Assembly (NCBI RefSeq): GCF_042676085.1
Contig: NZ_JBHTKH010000001.1
Location: forward strand, 1-64,000
Direction of reading: 5' to 3'
Length of the DNA: 64,000 bases
Origin: Terrabacter terrigena
GTDB taxonomy: Bacteria > Actinomycetota > Actinomycetes > Actinomycetales > Dermatophilaceae
Below, piece by piece: positions 1-9,297 of the stretch (positions are counted from its first letter, which is position 1; the number at the start of each line of letters is the position of its first letter). A program made the position numbers and the translations under genes. Below the pieces are notes generated by a model that was not told the origin of the DNA, did no database searches, and worked only from the letters and a program-made list of their open reading frames with translations.

Positions 1-85
1 GGCACGAATCGTTGTCCGGGAACCAATCGAGCAGCTGCTGGTACGTCGACGGATAATCCACGCCCCGAATTGGATTCACGGTCAT
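1..85 (-). CDS. IS1595-like transposase, N-terminal fragment (runs off left edge)
   Basis: Reading leftward from an ATG at 85, 28 codons stay open to the window edge. The peptide contains GVDYPSTYQQLLDWF followed by PDNDSC, which resembles the start of IS1595/ISXO2-type transposases, where a D-x-x-C segment precedes a zinc-ribbon region. Codon use (AAT, CCA, ATT, GAT, TAT) is far more AT-rich than the neighbouring genes, as expected for a mobile element. The terminal inverted repeat should lie between 86 and about 150, but I cannot fix it without the other end. Family assignment is by recall of the N-terminus; whether the element is intact cannot be judged here. Confidence 0.6.
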   Translation of the reverse strand, partial: MTVNPIRGVDYPSTYQQLLDWFPDNDSC

Positions 86-154
86 CGACAGATTCTACTT
101 CACCCAAGCAGATATGCAGAACACCCGTTCGACGTTTCGGGTTATCGTGGGGGC

Positions 155-805
155 ATGGACCTCGCTCTCCAGGGTTCGCTGCTCGACCTCACCGACGCGA
201 TGACCCTCCGCGCCGTCGGCAGCGGCCTCACCCGCCACCACCTCGCACGGGGCGCCTGGGTCGACGTCAGACCGGGCTGGCTGGCCGCGGGCGACGAGCT
301 CTTCACGGCCCTGCTGCGCGAGGTCCCCTGGCACGCCGAGCGCAGGCCGATGTACGACTCCGTCGTCGACGTGCCACGCCTGACGAAGTTCTACGCCGGT
401 GGGGAGCGGCTCCCCCACCCGATGCTCGACGAGGCGCGCGACGCCCTCAGCGCCCACTACGCCGCCGAGCTCGGCGAACCGTTCGTTACCGCCGGCCTCT
501 GCCTCTACCGCGACGGGCGCGACAGCGTCGCATGGCACGGCGACCGCATCGGACGGTCGCGCGACAGCGACACCATGATCGCCATCCTCTCGCTCGGCTC
601 CGCCCGCACCCTGGCGCTGCGCCCGCGCGACGGCGGTGCCATCCCCGGGTCCACGACAAAGAGCTTGCGCTACCCCCTCGGGCATGGTGACCTCGTGGTG
701 ATGGGTGGCTCGTGCCAGCGCACGTGGGACCATGCGGTGCCCAAGACGTCCGAGCCGATGGGGCCACGCATCTCCGTCCAGTTCCGGGTAGCCGGCGTCC
801 GCTGA
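155..805 (+). CDS. AlkB-family alpha-ketoglutarate-dependent dioxygenase
   Basis: A 216-residue protein of the AlkB family, Fe(II)/2-oxoglutarate enzymes that remove alkyl lesions from nucleic acid bases by oxidative dealkylation. The iron ligands are visible: H128 and D130 in WHGD and H193 in WDHAVPK. The 2-oxoglutarate arginines follow as R205 and R211 in PRISVQFR. The length matches the short bacterial AlkB homologues typical of actinobacteria. The ATG is preceded by a G-rich GGGGGC rather than a clear Shine-Dalgarno. It lies about 70 bp from the start of the IS1595-like fragment, on the opposite strand. Substrate (DNA, RNA or protein) cannot be read from sequence. Confidence 0.9.
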   Translation: MDLALQGSLLDLTDAMTLRAVGSGLTRHHLARGAWVDVRPGWLAAGDELFTALLREVPWHAERRPMYDSVVDVPRLTKFYAGGERLPHPMLDEARDALSAHYAAELGEPFVTAGLCLYRDGRDSVAWHGDRIGRSRDSDTMIAILSLGSARTLALRPRDGGAIPGSTTKSLRYPLGHGDLVVMGGSCQRTWDHAVPKTSEPMGPRISVQFRVAGVR

Positions 806-824
806 CACCAAGGAGGATCCCCGT

Positions 825-1643
825 ATGCCGTCAAGCCGCTCAGGTGGCCCGCTCCCCTTCCTCGACCATCTCGCGGCCGACTCGGCCCGGTTCCGCGCCG
901 CGCTCGAGAATGCTCCCGCCGACGTGCGCGTGCCCACGTGCCCCGACTGGGACGCCGACGACCTGCTGTGGCACCTCGCCGAGGTGCAGTGGTTCTGGGG
1001 TGAGATCGCCGAACGCGGCCTCACCGACCCGGACGACCTCGACGCGATGAACGCGAGCCGCGAGCAGCGGCCGGCCGACCGGGCCGCCCTGCTCGACTTC
1101 TTCGACCGGTCCAGCAAACGCCTCCACCGGGTGCTGTCCGGTCTCAGCCCCGAGACCCCGCTGTGGATGTGGGCCGACGACAAGAGCGCCGGCTACATCC
1201 GGCGTCGCCAGGCCCACGAGGCGATGATCCACCGCCTCGACGCCGAGCTGACGGTCGGCGACCGCACGCCGCTCGACTGTCGGCTCTCCGCTGACGGGGT
1301 CGACGAGGCCCTGCGGATCATGCGCGGCTACGAGCCCGAGCCCGGCCTCACGCACGAGCCGAGTGGCCCCGCCGTCACCATAGCGACGGTCGATGCCATG
1401 CACTCGTGGACGGTGACGCCGGTGCGCGTCACCGGCACCGACGACGACGGCGACGCCATAGACACCCAGCGCTTCCTCGTGGTCGACGGCCCCGATGACG
1501 CCGCGGCCGCAGAGATCTGCGGCTCTGCCGCGGACCTCGACTGCTGGCTCTGGAACCGCCCCGCCGAGGGCGAGATCACGCGCGACGGCGACGCGGTAGC
1601 CCTGGCCGCGGTCGACGCCGTGCTCGGCGGCTCGATCGACTGA
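825..1643 (+). CDS. Maleylpyruvate isomerase-family mycothiol-dependent enzyme
   Basis: A 272-residue protein of the actinobacterial DinB/maleylpyruvate isomerase group. Members form a four-helix bundle that binds a divalent metal and commonly use mycothiol as thiol cofactor. The N-terminal TCPDWDADDLLWHLAEV segment with H50, and the RQAHEAMIHRLDAE segment with H131, E132 and H136, are the usual metal-binding regions. A C-terminal domain follows from about residue 170. A strong AAGGAGG lies 8 bp before the ATG. The spacing of 19 bp from the AlkB gene suggests co-transcription. The start codon sits inside a GTATGCCG octamer. The specific substrate is unknown; family members also take part in mycothiol conjugation and detoxification. 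Confidence 0.85.
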   Translation: MPSSRSGGPLPFLDHLAADSARFRAALENAPADVRVPTCPDWDADDLLWHLAEVQWFWGEIAERGLTDPDDLDAMNASREQRPADRAALLDFFDRSSKRLHRVLSGLSPETPLWMWADDKSAGYIRRRQAHEAMIHRLDAELTVGDRTPLDCRLSADGVDEALRIMRGYEPEPGLTHEPSGPAVTIATVDAMHSWTVTPVRVTGTDDDGDAIDTQRFLVVDGPDDAAAAEICGSAADLDCWLWNRPAEGEITRDGDAVALAAVDAVLGGSID

Positions 1644-1693
1644 CCCGGGCCGACGCCGGGCCGACCCCGAGCTGACCCCGGCAGGCCGTCCGT

Positions 1694-4084
<2,391 letters not shown>

Positions 4085-4145
4085 CGTGTCTCCATGGTCG
4101 GGTGTGTGCGTCAGGCTCTGGGTTCTCGACGGGTGGCCCGGGGCC

Positions 4146-4337
4146 TCATGCCAGCCAGCGGCCGTCACGCATGAGGTCGCGCCCGGCGAGCTCGTCGACC
4201 TCACGCCAGGCCTGCACCCGCCGCGGCACGATGCGGAACCAACGGTACGGCGTGGTCAGCTGCCGCGGGTCGAAGCCGGCCAGCCGGGCCTCGGTGTCCA
4301 GTCGGCGCTGCGCTCGCGAACGCGGTGCGTCGGTCAC
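4146..4337 (-). pseudogene. Internally deleted pyridoxamine 5'-phosphate oxidase-like gene
   Basis: A 63-residue reading frame starting at a GTG with a perfect GGAGG five bases upstream. Residues 28-62 (LTTPYRWFRIVPRRVQAW through DLMRDGRW) match my recollection of the C-terminal tail of actinobacterial PPOX/F420-type flavoprotein oxidases of about 140 residues. The first 20 residues (RSRAQRRLDTEARLA) look like the N-terminus of the same family. The flavin-binding core of roughly 80 residues that should lie between them is absent, and the two parts are joined in frame. I infer a deletion derivative with intact initiation signals. The alternative is a genuine mini-protein. There is no room for the missing core on either side. 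Confidence 0.5.
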
Positions 4338-4441
4338 GTTGCCTCCAAGGTCTCGGGCGGGGAGCGTCAGCGTCACGCTATCGGCGACCACGGACGCCGC
4401 GCGTCACGATGGTGGGTCGCCGCTGCATCGACCCCCACACC

Positions 4442-5965
4442 TCAGGCGCGCGTGCGCCGACCCGGGAGCGGCAGCGACGAGTGCACCGCGGCAGCGAGTG
4501 CCACGACGACCGGCACGAAGGCGAAGAGGTAGCGCGACCGCCCCTGCAGCACGAGGGTGAAGGCGGCGATGCCGAGCACGGAGACGGCGAGGAGCAGGGT
4601 CTCGCGCCGGTACGGGGCACGCAGCAGACCGAGGCCGGCCACGAGCAGCACGGCGAGCCACAGGGCCTGGGTCAGGTCGGCCCGCAAGGGGTACACCGAC
4701 CCGTGGAAACCGTTGAGGTCGTGGACGACTCCGGTGAGACCGGTGGCCGGCGCGAGCGTGCCGGGAAGCGAGTCCGGCCCCTCGCCCCAGGCCCAGAAGA
4801 GACCGTCCCCCCAGTTCCACGCGGCCTTGCTGCCGTAGAAGGCCAGCGTGCCCCCGAGGCCGCGCTCGGCCCAGCGGTCACCGAGGAAGCCGGCGGCGTA
4901 CGCCCGCGTCTGCCCGGGGTCGCGGCCGGTCACGGCGTCGACCATCTCTCGCGAGTAGGCGCCGTAGTTGACGACGCCGGACGGGCTGCGCTGCTCGTCG
5001 GCGCCGAGGGCGACCCACCAGAGGATCGGCGGCGTCGCCGTTGCGTCGATGCGCGACGAGTCGACCCCGGAGGCGGTTGCCGCGGCGGCCGAGAGACCGA
5101 GCCCGACACCGACGAAGGCGACCATCGAGACGGCACAGGCCGCGATGACTCCGGCGCGCCTGGCGGGCTGGAGGTCGTGGTCGAAGATCGCCACGACGGC
5201 GGTCAGCACCCCGGCGATCGCGACGACCACCGGCGTCGTCTTGATCGTGTAGGCGACGGCGATGCTGACGACCGACAGCACCCACAGCGCGACGCGAGCC
5301 ACTCGGGGCCCCGGGGCAAGCGCCTTGACCGCCATCGCCACCCCGCCCACGACGAAGGGCATAGCGTAGAAGTCGGTGTACGGCACGGCCAGCCACGGGC
5401 TCGTGCCGACCAGCACGAGGGTGGCGAGCTGCGCGGCGAGGGCGGGCCCCCGACCGGCCACGCGCACGACGACCAGGTGGACGGCATACAAGGTCACGCC
5501 GACGCAGAACGCGTTGAGCGGAACGAGGATGGCGTCGGGCGACAGTGAAAAGGCTTGTCCGACAGCAACACCCATGCGGTCGATCGCCAGCAGCGGGAGG
5601 TTGTTGGGGAACAGCGAGAGGTAGTCGTAGTCGGCTCTGCCCAGCGGGCGTCCGGCCTGCAGCGCCTTCGCCATGTCCATGACCACCCGGGCATCCCAGC
5701 CGTAGCGGTAGCCGGTCATCAGCCCCACGGCACCTGCGACCACTCCCCCGCCGATGGCCGTGGCGACGGGCAGCCAGCGGTTCTTCGCCCAGCGCGGGGC
5801 GCGCACGAGGCCGGCCAGGGCCAGCAGGCCGAGGGTGGCCGGGACGACCACCTGTGGGCGGTGGGCCACGTTGACCGCACGCGGGGCGAGCAGCCCGACG
5901 AGGCCGACGGCCACGAGCGACACCCCGGTCAGCCTGAGCAGGGCTCGGCCGACCGGGGTGTCCAT
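4442..5965 (-). CDS. Polytopic membrane protein, GT-C glycosyltransferase-like
   Basis: A 507-residue integral membrane protein with about ten or more hydrophobic segments spread over its length. Features resembling GT-C enzymes (which use polyprenyl-linked sugars) are a WDARVVMDMA segment soon after the second membrane span, a loop SLFPNNLPLL, PWLAVPYTDFYAMPF, and a late RSRYLF motif before the last helices. No named family could be assigned with confidence. The ATG at 5965 is chosen because the preceding 65 codons of the open frame are arginine/serine-rich noise. It follows leuA by 16 bp and is probably read through from it, although no functional link to leucine synthesis is evident. Confidence 0.65.
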   Translation of the reverse strand: MDTPVGRALLRLTGVSLVAVGLVGLLAPRAVNVAHRPQVVVPATLGLLALAGLVRAPRWAKNRWLPVATAIGGGVVAGAVGLMTGYRYGWDARVVMDMAKALQAGRPLGRADYDYLSLFPNNLPLLAIDRMGVAVGQAFSLSPDAILVPLNAFCVGVTLYAVHLVVVRVAGRGPALAAQLATLVLVGTSPWLAVPYTDFYAMPFVVGGVAMAVKALAPGPRVARVALWVLSVVSIAVAYTIKTTPVVVAIAGVLTAVVAIFDHDLQPARRAGVIAACAVSMVAFVGVGLGLSAAAATASGVDSSRIDATATPPILWWVALGADEQRSPSGVVNYGAYSREMVDAVTGRDPGQTRAYAAGFLGDRWAERGLGGTLAFYGSKAAWNWGDGLFWAWGEGPDSLPGTLAPATGLTGVVHDLNGFHGSVYPLRADLTQALWLAVLLVAGLGLLRAPYRRETLLLAVSVLGIAAFTLVLQGRSRYLFAFVPVVVALAAAVHSSLPLPGRRTRA

Positions 5966-5981
5966 GGGGCGCGAGGCTACC

Positions 5982-7751
5982 TCAGCCCGTGGCGCCGGCC
6001 GCAGCCGCCTCGTCGGCGATCCGGTCGCGGTGGGCGCGGTTGCACGCGGACACGACGGCCTTGAGCGAGGCCGTGACGATGGACGAGTCGACGCCCACTC
6101 CCCACAGCACGCGCGGGCCGATGGCGCACTCCACGTATGCCGCAGCGCGGGCGTCGCCACCCGCCGACAGTGCGTGCTCGGCGTAGTCGAGGACGCGCAT
6201 GTCGGGTGCGCCGTCGATCGTCATGAAGGCGTCGAGGAAGGCCGCGATCGGACCGTTGCCCCGGCCGGTGATCGTGACGGGGTCGCCGTCGTCGGTGATC
6301 GTGGCCTCGATCGTCGAGTCGCCGTCGACGGTCGAGTCGGTGACGACGTTGACCAGCTCGAAACGCCCCCACGGCTTGCCCGGGTTGGGGAGGTACTCGT
6401 CCTGGAAGCGCGACCACAGCTCGGCGGGCGCCACCTCGCCGCCGTCCTGGTCGACGCCGCGCTGCACGACGCCGGAGAACTCGATCTGCAGGCGTCGCGG
6501 CAGGTCCATCTGGTGCTCGGACTTCATGATGTAGGAGACGCCGCCCTTGCCCGACTGGCTGTTGACGCGCACGACGGCCTCATAGGAGCGGCCGAGGTCG
6601 TGCGGGTCGACGGGCAGGTAGGGAACTCCCCAGACGAGGTCGTCGACGCTCGTGCCCCTCTCCTTGGCCTCGACCTCCATCGCCTCGAAGCCCTTCTTGA
6701 TGGCGTCCTGGTGGGAGCCGCTGAAGGCGGTGAAGACGAGGTCGCCACCGTAGGGGTGGCGCTCGCCGACGGGCAGCTGGTTGCAGTACTCGACGGTGCG
6801 CCGGATCTCGTCGATGTCGCTGAAGTCGATCTGCGGGTCGATGCCCTGGCTGAAGAGGTTCATCCCGAGGGTGACGAGGTCGACGTTGCCGGTGCGCTCG
6901 CCGTTGCCGAAGAGGCAGCCCTCGATGCGGTCGGCTCCCGCGAGGTAGCCGAGCTCGGCGGCAGCCACGCCGGTGCCCCGATCGTTGTGCGGGTGGAGGC
7001 TGACGACGAGGGACTCGCGCCGGTCGAGGTTGCGCACCATCCACTCGATCGAGTCGGCGTAGACGTTCGGGGTGATCATCTCGACCGTGGCCGGCAGGTT
7101 GACGATCATCTTGTGGTCAGGCGTCGGGTCGATGACGTCGATGACCGCGTTGCAGATGCGCATCGCGAAGTCGAGCTCGGTGCCGGTGTAGGACTCGGGA
7201 GAGTACTCGTAGTAGATCGTCGTGTCGGGGATCGTCTCCTCGAGCTTCTTGATCAGGCGCGCACCCTGCACCGCGATGTCGACGATGCCGTCCTGGTCCA
7301 GGCCGAAGACGACGCGACGCTGCAGGATGGAGGTCGAGTTGTAGAAGTGGACGATCGCCTCCTTCGCGCCGCGAATGGCGTCGAAGGTGCGCTCGATGAG
7401 GTGGTCTCGGCACTGGGTCAGCACCTGGATCGTCACGTCGTCGGGGATGTGGCCGCCGTCGATCAGCTCACGGCAGAAGTCGAAGTCGGTCTGGCTCGCC
7501 GACGGGAAACCGATCTCGATCTCCTTGTAACCCATCTTCACGAGCAGCTGGAACATGCGCAGCTTGCGCTCGGAGTTCATCGGGTCGATGAGGGCCTGGT
7601 TGCCGTCGCGCAGGTCGACGGCGCACCAGCGCGGGGCACGTTCGATGCGCTTGGTCGGCCAGGTGCGGTCGGGCAGGTCGAACGGGATCTGCTCGTGGAA
7701 GGGGACGTACTTCTGGAACGGCATTCCCGACGTCTGCTGGGGGTGGATCAT
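5982..7751 (-). CDS. leuA: 2-isopropylmalate synthase
   Basis: LeuA (589 residues) condenses acetyl-CoA with 2-ketoisovalerate, the first committed step of leucine biosynthesis, in the cytoplasm. The DRE-TIM metallolyase core shows DLRDGNQAL near residue 47 and the HPHNDRG metal-binding motif in the middle. A C-terminal region of about 150 residues corresponds to the leucine-sensing regulatory domain. The length and the MPFQKYVPF N-terminus are those of the long actinobacterial/plant-type enzyme. A leucine-rich leader peptide with hairpins lies directly upstream (7783-7872), implying attenuation control by charged leucyl-tRNA. The gene lies in the era-leuA neighbourhood common in actinobacteria. 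Confidence 0.97.
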   Translation of the reverse strand: MIHPQQTSGMPFQKYVPFHEQIPFDLPDRTWPTKRIERAPRWCAVDLRDGNQALIDPMNSERKLRMFQLLVKMGYKEIEIGFPSASQTDFDFCRELIDGGHIPDDVTIQVLTQCRDHLIERTFDAIRGAKEAIVHFYNSTSILQRRVVFGLDQDGIVDIAVQGARLIKKLEETIPDTTIYYEYSPESYTGTELDFAMRICNAVIDVIDPTPDHKMIVNLPATVEMITPNVYADSIEWMVRNLDRRESLVVSLHPHNDRGTGVAAAELGYLAGADRIEGCLFGNGERTGNVDLVTLGMNLFSQGIDPQIDFSDIDEIRRTVEYCNQLPVGERHPYGGDLVFTAFSGSHQDAIKKGFEAMEVEAKERGTSVDDLVWGVPYLPVDPHDLGRSYEAVVRVNSQSGKGGVSYIMKSEHQMDLPRRLQIEFSGVVQRGVDQDGGEVAPAELWSRFQDEYLPNPGKPWGRFELVNVVTDSTVDGDSTIEATITDDGDPVTITGRGNGPIAAFLDAFMTIDGAPDMRVLDYAEHALSAGGDARAAAYVECAIGPRVLWGVGVDSSIVTASLKAVVSACNRAHRDRIADEAAAAGATG

Positions 7752-7782
7752 CGCGCACTCTCTCTCGTCTGTGTTTCGCTCG

Positions 7783-7843
7783 GTGTCCGGCCGGACACGG
7801 GAAACTCCGCGACGAGGAGGGCCGGGGTCAGGCCTCGTCGCGG
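7783..7843 (-). promoter_or_regulatory. leuA leader attenuator hairpins
   Basis: On the leuA strand, CCGCGACGAGG (7833-7843) pairs perfectly with CCTCGTCGCGG (7807-7817) across a 15-nt loop. The first arm lies in the last codons of the leader peptide, just after its leucine run, so a ribosome stalled on leucine codons would cover it. Between this hairpin and the leuA start lies a self-complementary 16-mer, GTGTCCGGCCGGACAC (7783-7798). No U-run is present, so termination or start-site masking would have to work without a classical intrinsic tail. Attenuation of leuA by leader peptides is known in actinobacteria; the mechanism here is inferred. Confidence 0.6.
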
Positions 7844-7872
7844 CAGAGAAGGAGGAGGCTCACCGCACGCAC
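7828..7872 (-). CDS. leuL: leuA leader peptide (Leu-run, attenuator)
   Basis: A 14-codon frame GTG CGT GCG GTG AGC CTC CTC CTT CTC TGC CGC GAC GAG GCC TGA reads VRAVSLLLLCRDEA. Four consecutive leucine codons in so short a peptide, 77 bp before leuA, are the mark of a translational sensor for leucyl-tRNA. The start could be this GTG or the one three codons later (7863); a GGTGAGG stretch upstream could serve either, though spacing is not ideal. Its final codons form one arm of the attenuator hairpin. Confidence 0.6.
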   Translation of the reverse strand: MRAVSLLLLCRDEA

Positions 7873-7989
7873 GACCTCACCGTATGCCGCCGGGCTCGAG
7901 CCCGTCCACACGCCGGCCCGGGACGCCCGGATCCTGAGACCGGGTCCGGGCGTCGCTGCGGGTCGGCGTCCGTCGTGTGAGTGGGCGGC

Positions 7990-9201
7990 TCAGACCCGAC
8001 CGGGGGCGGCGGCCTGGGTCGTGCTCGAGCCGTGGGCGTCGCCACCGATCAGGACCATGTCGTTGGCGGCCAGCCCGACGAGGGTCACGGCGACGACGGC
8101 AGCGACGACGAGGCCGGTGCGGTGGGGGTTGGGCGCACGCCGGGCGCCGGCATCGGTGTCGTCCGCGTTCTCGCCCGAGCGGAGCGACAGCGCGAAGCCG
8201 ACGGCAGCCGCCTCGAGCACCGCGCAGGCGAGGTCGCCCATTCCCAGGGCCTCCGGAACCCCGGGTTCGGGACCGAACGGCAGGCCGACGGTCCTGGAGA
8301 GCGCCCAGAGCGCGATCGGTCCGGCCGCGACCACGACGGACGCTGCCCAGACGAGACGTCCCGGGCGAACCAGCACGCCGACCCCGACGAGGAGCTGTGT
8401 GGCGGCCAGCACGACGAAGAACAGGCCGGCGGCAGCCCACTCGTCGAGGTGCTCGGGCACGACCACGACGTGGATGGCGGCCGCACCTACGAGCGCGCCG
8501 ACGAGCCCGAGGACCCGGTCGTCGAGCACGGAGGCGTGCGCCTTCCGCGGCGAGGTGACGCGCAGCCGGCCGCCTCGCATCGCCACCACCCACCCCACGA
8601 CGAGCACGTTGGTGAGGAGCACGATGGCAGCGCCGTAGCCGGTGGCGCGAGCCTGCAGCCAGAAGCTGTCGGACTCGAGGCGCGCGACGCAGTCGACGCC
8701 GCACGTGGTGCTCATCGAGCCCATGTGCTCGACGAGACCCGACTGCAGCCGGAAGTCGACGGCGGCGCTGACGACGAGGTGGGCCGCGCCGACGAGGGAC
8801 GCGCCGAGGGCGACGAGCCAGGCGGAGGAGATGACCGCTCGGGCTCCGCGCAGCACCGGACCGAAGCGGCGCTTGGCCACCGTGAGGGCGGAGAGCACCC
8901 CCACGACGTAGAGCGGCGTCGTCACCGACGACTCCCGCAGCCATGTCGCGAAGGGCTCTCCGGTGCGCTCGATCGCACCAACCGCGCCGCGCAGCGAGAT
9001 CACCCAGAACCCGTCGGCGAAGGCGAGCACCGCAGCGAGCGAGATGACGGTGGCCCACGGGACACCGGGCAGGCTCGCGGGCGCGGGCAGCGACGCGGAC
9101 GCGAGCTCGGTCGTCGGCTCCGCGACCGGAGTCGAGCGCCTCACCGCGCTCTTCGTGTGCGCCCTGAAGTGGTGGATGGGTTGGACGGAACGAGTCGCCA
9201 T
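7990..9201 (-). CDS. Polytopic membrane protein downstream of multicopper oxidase
   Basis: A 403-residue protein I do not recognise as a named family. After about 45 hydrophilic residues it has some nine hydrophobic spans. A loop in the middle carries two nearby cysteines (STTCGVDCVARLES) on what may be the outer face, and the C-terminus ends in a short tail with DAHGSST. It is encoded 96 bp downstream of the secreted multicopper oxidase on the same strand, with no terminator apparent between them, so the two are probably co-expressed. The paired cysteines and the context suggest, but do not prove, a membrane partner in copper handling or electron transfer. Confidence 0.6.
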   Translation of the reverse strand: MATRSVQPIHHFRAHTKSAVRRSTPVAEPTTELASASLPAPASLPGVPWATVISLAAVLAFADGFWVISLRGAVGAIERTGEPFATWLRESSVTTPLYVVGVLSALTVAKRRFGPVLRGARAVISSAWLVALGASLVGAAHLVVSAAVDFRLQSGLVEHMGSMSTTCGVDCVARLESDSFWLQARATGYGAAIVLLTNVLVVGWVVAMRGGRLRVTSPRKAHASVLDDRVLGLVGALVGAAAIHVVVVPEHLDEWAAAGLFFVVLAATQLLVGVGVLVRPGRLVWAASVVVAAGPIALWALSRTVGLPFGPEPGVPEALGMGDLACAVLEAAAVGFALSLRSGENADDTDAGARRAPNPHRTGLVVAAVVAVTLVGLAANDMVLIGGDAHGSSTTQAAAPGRV

Positions 9202-9297
9202 TGGGACCAGCCTCGTGTCTGCAGTGAAAAGGTAAGAGCGTCAAGGCGATCGGGGTGGCCACCCCAGAGGATGGCCACCCGCGGTCGGTGGTGCGGA

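Noticed and set aside
5754..7937. 727-codon plus-strand frame opposite leuA
   Set aside because: leuA on the other strand is unambiguous; this frame is its complement.
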